The notes under the pieces were generated by a model. That model was not told the DNA's origin. It searched no databases and saw nothing but the letters and a program-made list of their open reading frames with translations. Shown piece after piece: positions 22,838 through 34,428 of a DNA stretch of 64,000 nucleotides. This DNA comes from Lathyrus oleraceus (taxonomy: Eukaryota > Streptophyta > Magnoliopsida > Fabales > Fabaceae), in assembly GCF_024323335.1 (NCBI RefSeq), contig NC_066579.1, forward strand, positions 246,443,575 through 246,507,574. The letters are read 5' to 3'. The position numbers and the translations under genes were made by a program. Numbering within the stretch: position 1 is the stretch's first letter; the number at the start of each line of letters is the position of its first letter.

Positions 22838-23878
22838 AATAAATGATGAAAGCCGGCTAGATTAACCCCCCCGCAAGGTGAATCTAGGCAAAAATGGCTA
22901 TCCCGATGGACCAAAAAATGATTTGTCCATGCAAAAGTTAGGGAATACATATTAAGCTCGCTAAGCCGAAAACTCGAAAGGGAGACTTAGGCAAAAATGA
23001 GCATCCCAGTGGATAAAAAGAATTGAAAGATCCAGGCAAAAGTTAGGGATAAAGTCATTGACTATGATCCTTGAGTCTACACGCTAAAAGCTAGATATCA
23101 GAAGGCCAATGACCAATCCAATCATCGTCAACCGAAGCAAGGTCTTGGGACTCAGATTATATGGTAGACTAAGGCCAATGTTGTAATCAATGGAGAAAAT
23201 AATACAAAAATATTTCCCATTTCCATTTCAATTATTTTTCAATTTTTTGCAACGTCCTCATTAAGGGTGTTTGCATCCTCGTACTCACAATATGTACAAA
23301 TTCTACATCAATAAATTCAGTTTATTCAATCAAAAGTGTTTGTTCTATGTTTTGTATGCAAAATAACTGGCTTGTCATACTCACATAATGCTTTAAAATT
23401 CTGGGGAATAATAAAAAGCTACATTAAAGAGAAATAATTTGCATTACCGTTGAAATCCGATAAACCGGATAGGTGATTGGTGACTCAACAACAGTGTTAC
23501 TTGGATACCTGTGACATTCAATTGACTGGGGCACCATGGGGACTCCAACCTTTCAGTGTTCCTTAACAGGCATGGGATTCCGTGATGGCAGCATTGGCAC
23601 CAATTGAAACTTCTCGACAATCATGTTTTAATTCTCGATGACGAGTCGAAGTTCACATCACAATAAAGACTCATCCCTACATACGACAAGCAAGGAAAAA
23701 CATGCATCATAAAAAAATCATAAGCATACCTCATGCACTGCATAAAACATACCCTCCACATTGGTAATAAAGCCAATCATTTGGTCTGGCAAATTTCGGG
23801 CACATAGGTATTTAATCCTCTTCTACCTTGAATACTCGAAAAGCTTCTGCTATTTCCGTATTCAGGTCCAAGAAGATT
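22838..23878 (+). other. 3' UTR of element C, with a short repeat
   Basis: This non-coding region contains two diverged copies of a roughly 105 bp unit, near 22889 and 22993, each starting ggcaaaaatg and containing gcaaaagttaggga. Element D shares the first part (up to gaccaaaaaatga), which helped place the D boundary. The rest shows no coding sequence. Confidence 0.65.
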
Positions 23879-23891
23879 AAATAGGGGCAGT
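23879..23891 (+). promoter_or_regulatory. Polypurine tract of element C
   Basis: The purine-rich aaataggggcagt lies immediately before the LTR start. The same core occurs before the 3' LTR of Ogre E2 on the minus strand. Confidence 0.75.
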
Positions 23892-24741
23892 TGTTGTACC
23901 CCTAAATTTTCCCTCCCCTTTCTCACCTATGTATCCAATCACTTAATCAAGAGATGACTTGCATACATCCATAACTCATCCACATGCATCATTCCTCATG
24001 GATTCAGAAGAAACCTGGGCCCATAAAGCTAGGGTTCACACAGATATCAAAGTCCAAAGCCATGGGTTAGTCACATCATCAGCATAAGGGATGTGAAACC
24101 CTAATGAGGGTAGTGAAGGCTTGATTTCAGCAAAGGTGTGTTCAATCCTCTAGGGTCTTCAAAGTCCTAATTACCCAAGACATCTCATGAAGCTTCCCTA
24201 GGCCTTGTCTTGGTCTTCAAAACCCTGATGTAAGAGGACTAATGATTGGGACTTATGACTTAATGCAAGGGACTTGCTTGAGGGGTAAGCCTCAGGGAAA
24301 TCCTAATATGGGAGAGGATAGATCATATAAACTTGGTGGCCCAATTGTGCATTCATGACCCTTCAACTCTTTGTCAGTTTTGCTTGGCCTAAGCCCTCTT
24401 GGGGCATGTTTTGGTCCCAAGTCCTTGATTCTATCCATATGGTTGAGTATATGCCTTTGATCCTGATCATCTGGATATCCAAATTCCTTGTGCTTCAAGC
24501 CATTTTGTTGGTCATGCCATTGGTACATGGATACTAGGCCAAAAACCCTAATCTTATGGTCTCACTTGATGACTTTGTTCATGTACATTAGCAGTCAAGT
24601 TATTTTTCAAAAGTCGACGTCATAAAACAAAAAAATTTGGGAAGCCAACTTCAAACCATTTGGTAATCCATTTCAATCCATTTCATGTCACATTAAAACC
24701 ATTACATAGATTCTACATAAGAAAATACAAAGATGACATTT

Positions 24742-24946
24742 TTGACCAATTGTTGACTTTGGTCAACAGTTGACTTTTTGGTCAACTTTGACCAATGTCA
24801 ACCCAAATCCCTTAAACCCTAAAAATTTCACCATAATCATCAATTCAATGTCCCTTTACAAGAAAATACAAATAAAGGAGAATTTTGACCATTTGTTGAC
24901 TTTGGTCAACTGTTGACTTTTTGGTCAATTTTGACCAAAGTCAACC
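24742..24946 (+). promoter_or_regulatory. Duplicated cluster of TTGAC (W-box) motifs
   Basis: The segment 24742-24800 holds six TTGACC/TTGACT motifs on both strands within about 52 bases. It is repeated at 24884-24946 after a copy of the preceding sequence (agaaaatacaaa). W-boxes bind WRKY factors and occur in stress-responsive plant LTR promoters. A role here is an inference. Confidence 0.5.
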
Positions 24947-27900
24947 TTCATTCTTTTTACTATCTTAAACCTAATCTAATGCACTTTAGCCTTTGTTCAC
25001 CATCCAAGAGTCTTTTGTGATGAATTTGACTTTGTATCTTCTTGGCCAAGAAACTTCTCTTTGTTAACCTCATGTGTATCTTGGTTGGACTTGTCCCTTT
25101 GGTTTGGCCAAACCTTGCTTCTGGATGGCTTACATGGTCTTGCAGTCATTACAACCAAATATCACAATTACACTTACATTGGCCAAAGATGATGCTCGAG
25201 TTTGGTCTTGGTTCCACACGAATAACATGAGGTCATTAAGATTCCTGCAGCAGCCAAGAAGCATCAGCAACAGGAAAAACCAAATAGCACATGGCCATGA
25301 ACTTCCAACAGAAACAGGACAATGATGCACAACATGAGATAATGGTTAAGTTACCTTGATCATTACCACACAGCCTTTGATTTCGACCAATCCAACTGGT
25401 GTTGAACTTGCAGTCACCAACACCTTTCTCCACTGGGAACATTTGTTGCTGACTCAAGCCATCCTACACCACAGTTCACAATAGGTGACAGTAAGGTAAA
25501 AATCATTATGTTCCAGTTCAATACAATGCACACCAAACCTTCTACATGCAGTGAGCAACAGCACTGGAAGTGTAAGGAGCAACTAACAACAAGCCATGGA
25601 TTACTAGCTGCACACCATGCCAGGCCCTGGAGTGTGCAAACCTATCATCTTGTTAGCAAAGCCATCAGTTGTGACAATAACCAAGTCAGACATAACCACC
25701 ACATTCATGTGATGCAGTGTGAAAACCATTATGCAAACTCAAGGAGTACCTTACCTGTTGCTGCAGTACTAGCCAAGTTGGACTTGGGACATCATGATCC
25801 TCCTACCTGTTGCAAATCAACTAGCCTTGCCATCATTAATAAACACTTAGACCAAAACAGCTTGTAGGGGAAGCCATTCAATTAACTCAATCATGATACA
25901 TGAAATGGAACTTTACATAATGAACCTAAGACACATACCTGTAACATAGCCCATTCAACTACCAGCTGACCTTTGGCTTGCTTGCTACATTGCTCTGAAA
26001 TCTAGGCCAAAAGCTAACAGACTTGCAACTTGGACAAAATCCTTCAGTGCACCAAGCCAGGGCCACAATGCTACAAACCAAAACCTGAATGGTACATCAT
26101 CACTTCAAGCTGCAATGGTACAATTGTCTTGGCTATCTTGGAATCATGGATTTAAAAGCAAGAGGCAATGGTGACTGCACATAAAAAACCATACCTGGCC
26201 AATTGAATTCATGATTGCTGCTACAAGGTCACCAAAATAAGATACACCCTAGCCTATAACATTCCAAATTATTCAGAGTCCTTGATGCAGTTCAAGTCAA
26301 CATAAGATCTCCATGTCTAGCTCAAGAGGTTCATGGCATCTCAATTATGGTGATGATTGGGATTCACTTATATATAATTCAATCCACAATCCTTATCTAT
26401 TTACAACAGTTGGTATCATAGCGTGCATCAGTCTTAGCATCATGGAAAAACCTGGCAGTGAACAGGGACAGGTTAGTAAAAGGCCAAGAGCACAATGCAA
26501 GAAACCTATAAACCAAACCACACATCATGGTTCAGGTCCAAACCAGTTTCAATCTAGCCTAACCTAAACCTGCAACAAATCACAAAGTTAACAGCAGGCA
26601 TAATATTCACAAGTTAATTCCAATTTAAAACCAATAGCATGGAAAGCTAACCTTCAGTTCCAACCTTAACAGCATCAGCAACATCAAACCAATAATGCAT
26701 AACCACATGCCAAGTTCAATCCATCACATAACCTGCTCAGACCAACACCAAATGCATAAATTCCAATGGCCTACCTCATCCTTCAACCAAAACCAAACAT
26801 GTCCTGCAGCATGTGGGAAAAACCAACTTGGTTCTGCTGAATGAACCATGACCAAAGCCAAGCTTGCATTAACAATTCAATAATCATCATTCAAGACAGC
26901 ATAAGAGTATCACAAACCACCATATAAAACCTGCAAAACCAGTTAATGGATCTTAAGTAAGGCATGATGGAACAATAAACAACCAAATGAACCTACACTT
27001 GAGCTTTTGCAGACAATAGAAAATAGGGATATGTGGTGACTAACATAGACAAAACCTGCAAAGCCAGAGTACAGTGAAATCGGGCATGGAATTGGCAAGG
27101 CTAAAGGACTCATAAGATTCAATACAATAAGACTTGTCATGCTGAAGCATAACCATTAACCTACCAAACTGATGCAGCATGTGCAAAGAGAAGAACCAAC
27201 TTGGTTATGTTGCAAGAAGACCATGGTTCCAAAACAGGTATCAACACTGAGTAATTTTCCCTAACAGTGGGAACAATGTCATAACATGAATAACTAACCT
27301 GCATTTGCTACACCTTGCCTAAGCCAATAACAGGTCACACACAAAACTCAGGCCCATTTCATTTAAAGGTGGCTTGTTCAACCAGTCATTAACCAAATCT
27401 TTTAAGTTCAAACACTAACCTACACATCCAGTCAAAGGTCATTCCACTATGGAGCCAATTTAACTAACTGAGTTGGTTCTAACTAACTGAGTTGCACAAT
27501 TAACTCAGTGAGTTGAATCTAACTAACTCCTAACCTGAACATAACTAAATACAATCCTAACTCCAAGCCTAATTCAATCCAAGCCTAAAGCCTATTTAAT
27601 CACCTTCATCACCATCATTTGAGGACCCTTGGAAATCATTACACTCACATTCCAATCATTGGCGAATCCTCTTCCTCACCCTCACTACGTGCACTCTCTA
27701 GAAATAGTTGAAGCTTACCATTAGAGCTTCAAATCTGTTGTGCTTAAACCCCCTCAAGATCTCACTCAATCCAGAAGAAGAAGAAGAGAGGAAGAAGAGA
27801 AGATAACGAATCGTGATCAAGAACTCACCTGTGAAATTTTCCGGTCATCTTCTCTGGTAAGTCCATTGCTACGCTGTGATGTTTTCTTGTTTTGAATATG

Positions 27901-29330
27901 TTAAGTGGTAGTATTTAGACTGGGAAATTGAACCCCCATGGTAGTGAGGACCAATTCTTGCTGGTTGCCATTTAATTTGAGTCTAGAATCCTAGGGTTCC
28001 TCCAAAAACCCTTTCAATTCGGTTGATCCAGGAATCAATCCCTCAAGTGGATCATGTTTTCATCATCAACGCATCTTTGCGCATAAGTTGATGTTTAGAA
28101 GTTAGGTTTTCGCCGTCACCGGCGCGGTGGCTCACGGCCAATAATGACGTGATTAAGGGAGGGGGAGTGAGCATGCATCAAGCTTTTTTAAATCTGTTGA
28201 CTTGAATAAGTTAACAGAGTGGGGTGTTGGGCTCAACACACTTCAAGCCCATTGATTTGTTAATCACACCCCAATATATTCCACATGCACCCCTTTTTTC
28301 GTTTACAAAGTAATTGGGATGGGCCTCAATAAGCCCATTAACCTTTTACTGATTCACCTAGTGGATTCAGTGTGCACCCCCTATCTGGAATGAATTTTGA
28401 GATACTTTGGGCGCAGAAGCCCATTTCTTTTTTTTACCACGAGCACCCCCTGTTGGAGTTTTTTTTGTTTGACCAAAGAAAAACTCAGTGGGCTCAATTA
28501 ACAACCCAGTAGTCTGAATCTTTTTCCAACCCCACTCAGCCATTGCACCCCATGTTCATTTTATTTGTTTTCTTTGTTTTCTTTATTGTTTTTTAAGTTG
28601 ATTAATTAGAATAATATTAGCTTAATTAGGTTAATTGACAATTAGGATTAATCTAGATTTTAGAATTTTAATTAGAATTTCAACTAGAATTAATTCACAT
28701 CTTTAGAATTCTCCTTAGAATTAATTAGGACTTTTAAATAAAAATTCAATTAGGTTTTCTTAGATTGGGCTTGATTAAATTTAGAGTTTGACATCTCTTA
28801 ACATTAGGTCAATTTTCCACATTAGGTTAGAATTAAGTTTAGGTCATGAGTAAATTTGGACATATTTTAGGAAATGACTATTTTACCCTTTTTGGCTCAT
28901 TTTGTTATTTTTGTGTTAAAATTGCATGCTCCCCTTTGGATTAGAAGTCAATCAATTCCTATGACTTAACATAGAATTTTAATCATGATTTGGATCAACT
29001 TTGACATGCTCCCTTAGGACTTCTAGTCTAACTTAGAATATTCAATCACTTTCTAATGCATGATCCCTTAGGATAGATTCTAACAATTACTAATTTCAAT
29101 TAAATCCAAAATTAGTTCCCTTCAAAACTAAAATCGAAACCCATGATTAAATTGATCAAAAGCAATTTTTATTAGTTAAATCCTTTGAACTTGTATAATC
29201 CCCCAGTCTAATTGAGTGACCAAAAGACCCTTGGTCACTTAATAGGACTTTTCTTCCAAGCTATGGAGCTCAAGGCCTCAACTCAAGATCTTCCATCAAG
29301 GCGTCCTCAGTCATATCAAGCAGCGAATTA

Positions 29331-30010
29331 TTCAAGCACGTCAAAGGTGGCATCTTCAACTTATTCAAGCACATCAAAGGTGGCGTCTTCAACACTTGTT
29401 AACTCAAAGTTAGAAGAGTGTGGCACGAGCCTTAAGCAATGGAGAAGGAGTGGGACTGGAGTATTCCTACCCCCATTCTGAGTATCTTTGGGTATGGGAC
29501 GTATGACCCAGCGCTCATTGTATTCACCTCTATTCATAGACTTTAGCACGATTCTAATCGTACGATTAGCAAGTCTATCTTCACAAAGCAAATACGATAA
29601 AAAGCAAGGACAACAATTAACAACTTATCAATCATGAATCAAGTTGTACGATACGAGCCTTAAGTAATGGAGAAGGAGTGGGACTGGAGTATTCCTACCC
29701 CCATTCTGAGTATCTTTGGGTATGGGACGTATGACCCAGCGTTCATCATATTCACCTCCATTCATAGACTTTAGTGTAATTCGAATCTAACGATTGATAA
29801 GATCTTCATCATCTTTCATTGCAAGAAACAACTACAAAGATTCTTCTCTCTCTACTTGAAGTTTAAGACGAGAATTACATGCCACGAGCCTTAAGTGGTA
29901 AATAAGGAATGAGACTAGAGCTTTCCTACACTCATTCTGGATATCTTTGGGTGCGAGACGTTTGACTAGTTGCTTATCGTATCCACCTTTACCTATAGAA
30001 TTTAGTGTGA
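29331..30010 (+). repeat. Tandem repeats in the element C LTR
   Basis: A short unit (ttcaagcac, tcaaaggtgg, tcttcaac) is duplicated at about 29331-29392. Then a roughly 225-235 bp unit starting cacgagccttaag occurs three times, near 29423, 29650 and 29882. The first two are nearly identical over about 110 bases; the third is more diverged. Confidence 0.85.
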
Positions 30011-30117
30011 TTCTCATCCAGTAACTATCAAGTCTCTCCATTCCATTCAAATCATTTCAATCTCAATCATCCATTTCCTCGTGCCTCCTATTAATTTATT
30101 TTCAGCCCTAGTGGGCT

Positions 30118-31614
30118 GAACTACGAAAGCTCTGATTTCCTTATTGCACAATGAGGGTACGTAGGCAGGAGAACTCGGTTTCTTCGCGAGCTATCTTATT
30201 TATCAATCACCTTCTCTATCCCATGGATCACTCTCCATTCACGCAACCTATACCATCTTTTCGAGATCAATCCTACTTCTCCTTGGACTCCTTGTCCATC
30301 CTTTTAGGACTTCTTGAGGACAATCTGTCTATTCAATCATCTTTGTTTGGCTCTCATCCCAAACACTAACTTCATCTTTGTTTGGCTCTCATCCCAAACA
30401 CTAACTTCATCCTTGTTTGGCACTCATCCCAAACTTTTAATTCATTCTTATTTGGCTCTCATCCCAAACGTTCAATTCATTCTTCTTCGGCTAACACACC
30501 ACTTTGCTCTTTGATTGAGAGTCTATCCTTCTCTCGGATACAAGATACTATCCTGATTTGATCTCGAATTGCCAATTCCCCAGCAAGTGACACACAACTC
30601 CTTGCACTCCAATCCCACAATCCTTCCTTGACTTGGTGTTTGTCTTGTGAGACCCTGTTGCTTAGACAAACACCTCTCTCCCTTTATTCTTGTAGTTCCG
30701 AACTACGATTGCTCTGACTTTATCATTACACAATGAGAATACGTAGGCACGAGGATGTGAATCCTTGGCGAGCATACTTCTAATTATTCCTCCTTCACCT
30801 TAGGGCACCATCCATATCTTTCACAATTCATTACATACCTTCGGTCATAAATCGTTCATCCAGTGACGTACTGTCTCTTTGACATCGAAATACACTTTCT
30901 TTGGAATTCCATACATACCCTTTTAGGACGCCTAACGAATAGTCTTCATTTCATGCCTAGAGTTATTTGGCTCTCATCCCAAACATTTAATTCCTTCTTT
31001 TTAGCTAAAACCCTACAGTGGTGGTCCGCTAGTCCACATATTGGTTAACGTTGTTTCCCTCTATGGTAGAAATCTCACTTATCTTATGGATTCGAATACA
31101 CTTTCACCTTTCGATTTCAAACAATACTTATCCAGTCACTTGTTACCACCATATACTCTATTTTGTGACTTCGGTCACTTCACTCCATCCATCTCCATGA
31201 TGCATTCATACTCTACCTTCATTTACTCCATGTGATATACCTATTCTTTGAGCCAAATACACTATACCTTTGTGCTCTATCTTGTACCCCTTTTTATGAA
31301 CCAAGAGCCGATTTGTTCGTCTTATCAGACCCAGTAGCTTAGACAAACATCTCCTTACTTACTTTGCATCCGCACTTAGGCAACCCTTTATTTTTGGTTA
31401 TTCCAATACAGAGATACAAGTGCTATATGCCCTCACTTATTGGTTCACACCAGTTTTACTCAGGGGTTCACATTTTCACCCCTTGTTGGAGTTCAAACCA
31501 CATTATTCTTTGGTTCAAATCATACTTTTATCACACTCCTTTCCACCGCCTGCCTCTAGTTCCTTGAACTACGAAGCTCTGAATTCCTCATTGCACTATG
31601 GGGATACGTAGGCA
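30118..31614 (+). repeat. Three copies of a conserved LTR module
   Basis: A roughly 50 bp block from GAACTACGA to TACGTAGGCA occurs at 30118-30167, 30700-30749 and 31566-31614. The same block, in single copy, lies about 350-400 bp from the 3' end of the Ogre A, B and E2 LTRs. The third copy is at the matching distance in this LTR; the other two are extra. Confidence 0.75.
30332..30480 (+). repeat. 36 bp tandem repeat
   Basis: Four consecutive copies contain tttgtttggctctcatccca or a close variant, followed by aac and a variable tail. A further isolated copy lies near 30964. Confidence 0.85.
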
Positions 31615-32003
31615 TGAGGGCCCCAATCCTCACCGAGCACTTTATCTATTTCTTTCCTTTTCCCATTCTTTGCGAGTAATCTTTAGTTAACACCTATTCT
31701 AGCGAGAACAATCAAAACGGTTCCCATGGAGTACCATAGATATCTGTGGTGCTAATACCTTCCCCTTGCATAACCGACTTCCTTACCCAGTATATCTCTT
31801 TCCCCCGGGTTTTATCGATGTTTTCCCTTCCCTATGGGGATAAATAAAGTTCGATGGCGACTCTGTTGTATGTTCGAGCGTGCGATACGTTCGGGTATAT
31901 TTCCGCTAGCTTCACATGGACAGTTCATTTTTTGGTCTATCGGGTTAGCCGTTTTTGCTTAGATTAATTTTATGAAGATTGATCTAGCGGATTTTATCTC
32001 TTT

Positions 32004-33190
32004 TTAGGCATAATATTTTTTGACTATGTCTGCATTCACGGGCGATGGCAAATCTTCCCCATCCATTGTTGTGAGGATTGGGGCTCCACCTAAGAAAGCG
32101 TTCTTAATGGCAAAAGATCCTTCGTAGTTGGGAGTCCATTTGCCCCAAGGGTCCAAGTGAATTGCAGAATATCGTTTGAGCACGAGTTCTCGTGAGTGAT
32201 ACTCACGAGGAAGAAATTTCTTATCTAAATCTCGTTTGAGGCATTCCTGGTACAACTGACCATGGCAAACAACCATCATACGCTTTTTCTTCAATCAGAT
32301 TCAGCTGGTCATACCGAGATTAAACCCATTCAGCTTTATCAAGATCATCCTCCATGATGACCTTGAGTGAAGGAATCTCAACTTCAATTGGTAGAACAAC
32401 TTCCATCACATACACTAATGAGTACGGAGTTTCCCTAATGGATGTACGAACCGAGGTCCTCTAACCTGCATATCAAAAGGTAGCATCTCATGCCAATCCT
32501 TGTATATCTTGACCATTTTCTGGACGATTCTCTTGATATTCTTATTAGCTGATTCTACAGTGTCATTCATCTTGGGCCGGTAGAGTGAAGAGTTGTGGTA
32601 CTCGATCTCAAATTCTTCGCACAACTCCTTCATCATATTGTTGTTGAGGTTACTGGAATTTTCAGTGATGATCTTGCTAGGAATTCCATAGCGACAAATT
32701 ATCTCTTTTTTGATAAACCGAGTAACCACCTGTCGAGTGACATTGGCATATGAAGCATCTTCGACTCATTTCATGAAGTAATCGATAGCAACTAGGATGA
32801 ATTGATGAGCGTTGGAAGCTTTAGGCTCTATCATCCCAATCATATCAATACCCGACATAGAGAAGGGCCATGGAGACGTTAGAACATTCAATGGAGTTGG
32901 TGGCACAAAGATCTTGTCACCATATATTTGACACTTGTGGCATCTTTTAACAAAGTTATAACAGTCAACCTCCATTGTCATCCAATAATATCCAGCCCGG
33001 AGGATCTTCTTGGCCATCGCAGGACCTTTCACATGTACACCCCCGTAGCCTTCATGTATAAACTTTATGATCGTGCTAGCTTTGTGTCTATCCATGCATT
33101 TGAGCATCACAGAATCATAATTACGCTTGTATAACACTTCATCGTTTAAGAAAAACTTGGAAGAGAGTCTTCTCTAGGCCTTCTTATTAG
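32004..33190 (-). pseudogene. Element D integrase, several breaks
   Basis: Three open pieces (33137-32766, 32729-32415, 32294-32004) together cover the zinc-binding region with C-H-K-C-Q, the core and the C-terminal part ending V-K-K-Y-Y-A. They are separated by stops or frameshifts near 32765, 32414 and 32295-32320. The second catalytic aspartate is glutamate here (I-I-T-E-N-S instead of I-I-T-D-N). The first aspartate (G-I-D-M-I-G) and the glutamate (V-E-S-A-N-K) remain. It is non-functional. Confidence 0.87.
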
Positions 33191-33229
33191 TAATAGATCT
33201 ATCCTCAGGATATTGTTAATTCTCCAGAA

Positions 33230-33800
33230 ATGTCTTTATGTGTAGAACCAGTGCTTATCATCAGGATCTGCCTTGGTTGCTAGACAATGTGCTGGTTCAT
33301 CTAAGTGGTCGATATGTATGGCTGATGCTTCATTCTTCCATTTGACTTTAAACATAGATGCCAACGTAGCTAGAGCATCTGCTAACTGATTTTCTTCCAT
33401 AGGGATATGATGAAAACATATTTCATCAAAGTAGGGTATCAATTTTCTGATATGCTCTTTATAAGGTATCAATTTTCTATCCCGAGTTTCCTAATCACCT
33501 TTTACTTGACTTATTACCAGAGCTGAATCTCCATATACCTCAAGAACCTTGATCCTTAAGTCAATGGCCGCCTCCATACCGTAGATACATGCCTCATATT
33601 TTGCCATATTGTTGGTGCAGTCAAAGCATAATCTAACGGTAAAGGGAAGGTGGAAGCCAGTTGGAGAAGTAGTTATTGCGCCTATTCCATGACCACGAGC
33701 ATTAGAAGCACCGTCGAACACGAGCGTCCATCGCGATCCTGGTTCCGAGCCTTCCTCGGGGCCTAGAATAGTAAAATCTCTGATAAGCACGATGTCTTCA
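33230..33800 (-). pseudogene. Element D archaeal-type RNase H
   Basis: V-F-D-G-A-S, G-D-S-A-L-V and Q-L-A-D-A-L-A are recognisable, but N-M-A-K-Y-E replaces the N-M-A-E-Y-E of element C, so a likely catalytic glutamate is lost (a G-to-A change). A stop interrupts the domain near 33490. A direct repeat of 21 bases (aaggtatcaattttctgatat type) near 33437-33477 marks a small local duplication. Confidence 0.8.
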
Positions 33801-34428
33801 TTTGGAAAGTCAAACCTCAACGGTTGATAACCCTCCATAGGTAAATGAGCAAGGTAGTTAGAGATAACGCTCCCCTTTATTACTTTTTGAGTCACATATT
33901 GAATATCATATTTGGTTAAGAACATTCTTCACCAAGCAATTCTACCAGTAACAACAGGCTTTTCAAATATATACTTTATCGGATCCATTTTGGATATCAA
34001 TAAAGTGGTATGGAAAACCATGTATTGTCTTAGGCGTCGAGCATCCCAAGCCAAAGCACAACAATTCTTCTCTAAGAGTGAGTATCTGGTCTCACACTCA
34101 GTTAATTTCTTGTTGAGGTAGTATATTGCATGTTCTTTCTTGCCTGCATCATCATGCTGACCCAAAATGCAGCCCATAGATTCATCGAGTACCATGAGGT
34201 ACATAATAAGAGGCCTACTAGGAACCGTCAGTATGAGGATTGGTGGTTCTAGCAAGTACTTTTTTATTTTGTCAAATTCCATTTGACAATCGTTATTCCA
34301 TACAATCGATTAACTCTTCCTTAATAATTTGAATATCGATTCACAGGTAGCTGTCAAATGTAATATGAATCTCGAAATATAATTGAGCCGACCAAGGAAA
34401 CCTCAGACTTCTTTTTCTGTTCGGGGAG
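33801..34428 (-). pseudogene. Element D RT end and first RNase H
   Basis: The minus strand encodes the connection (G-F-L-G-R-L-N-Y-I-S-R-F) and the degenerate first RNase H with L-D-E-S-M-G-C-I-L-G-Q. There are stops near 34305 and 33928. The sequence breaks at 34428, where the LTR of Ogre B starts. Confidence 0.85.

Larger units (their letters stand above)
18049..31916 (+). mobile_element. Element C, Tat-lineage retrotransposon (3' part)
   Basis: The plus strand carries the end of gag, protease, an intron, RT, RNase H, archaeal-type RNase H, integrase, a 3' UTR, a polypurine tract and a long 3' LTR. The dual RNase H identifies the Tat lineage. The LTR starts TGTTGTACCCC, unlike the TGTAAGACCCC of Ogre A and B, so this is another family. 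Its left part is displaced beyond the window by the Ogre A insertion at 18048/18049. Its right end falls in the 3' UTR of the related element D. Confidence 0.85.
23892..31916 (+). repeat. 3' LTR of element C, about 8.0 kb
   Basis: It starts TGTTGTACCCC after the polypurine tract. It appears to end near 31914-31916 in ccgctagcttcaca, similar to the ...CCCGCTACA end of Ogre LTRs, after which element D sequence begins. Near its end is ggcgactctgttg, as in other Ogre LTRs. Inside are a duplicated TTGAC cluster (24742-24946), a W-box-rich part, tandem repeats at 29331-30010 and 30332-30480, and three copies of a conserved module. The 5' LTR is outside the window, so an insertion inside it cannot be excluded. 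No host gene is seen. Confidence 0.7.
31917..34428 (-). mobile_element. Element D, Tat-lineage remnant related to C
   Basis: The minus strand encodes the RT-RNase H junction, RNase H, archaeal RNase H, integrase and the start of the 3' UTR, all close to element C but in opposite orientation. It is cut on the left by element C in the 3' UTR, and on the right by Ogre B in the codons for A-P-R-T. The 9 bases 57556-57564 after Ogre B agree with the expected continuation at seven positions. It is the oldest layer visible in this window. Confidence 0.82.

Noticed and set aside
25508..25867. 119-codon open frame in the element C LTR
   Set aside because: It shows no domain, lies in an LTR with many fortuitous frames and has repetitive composition.
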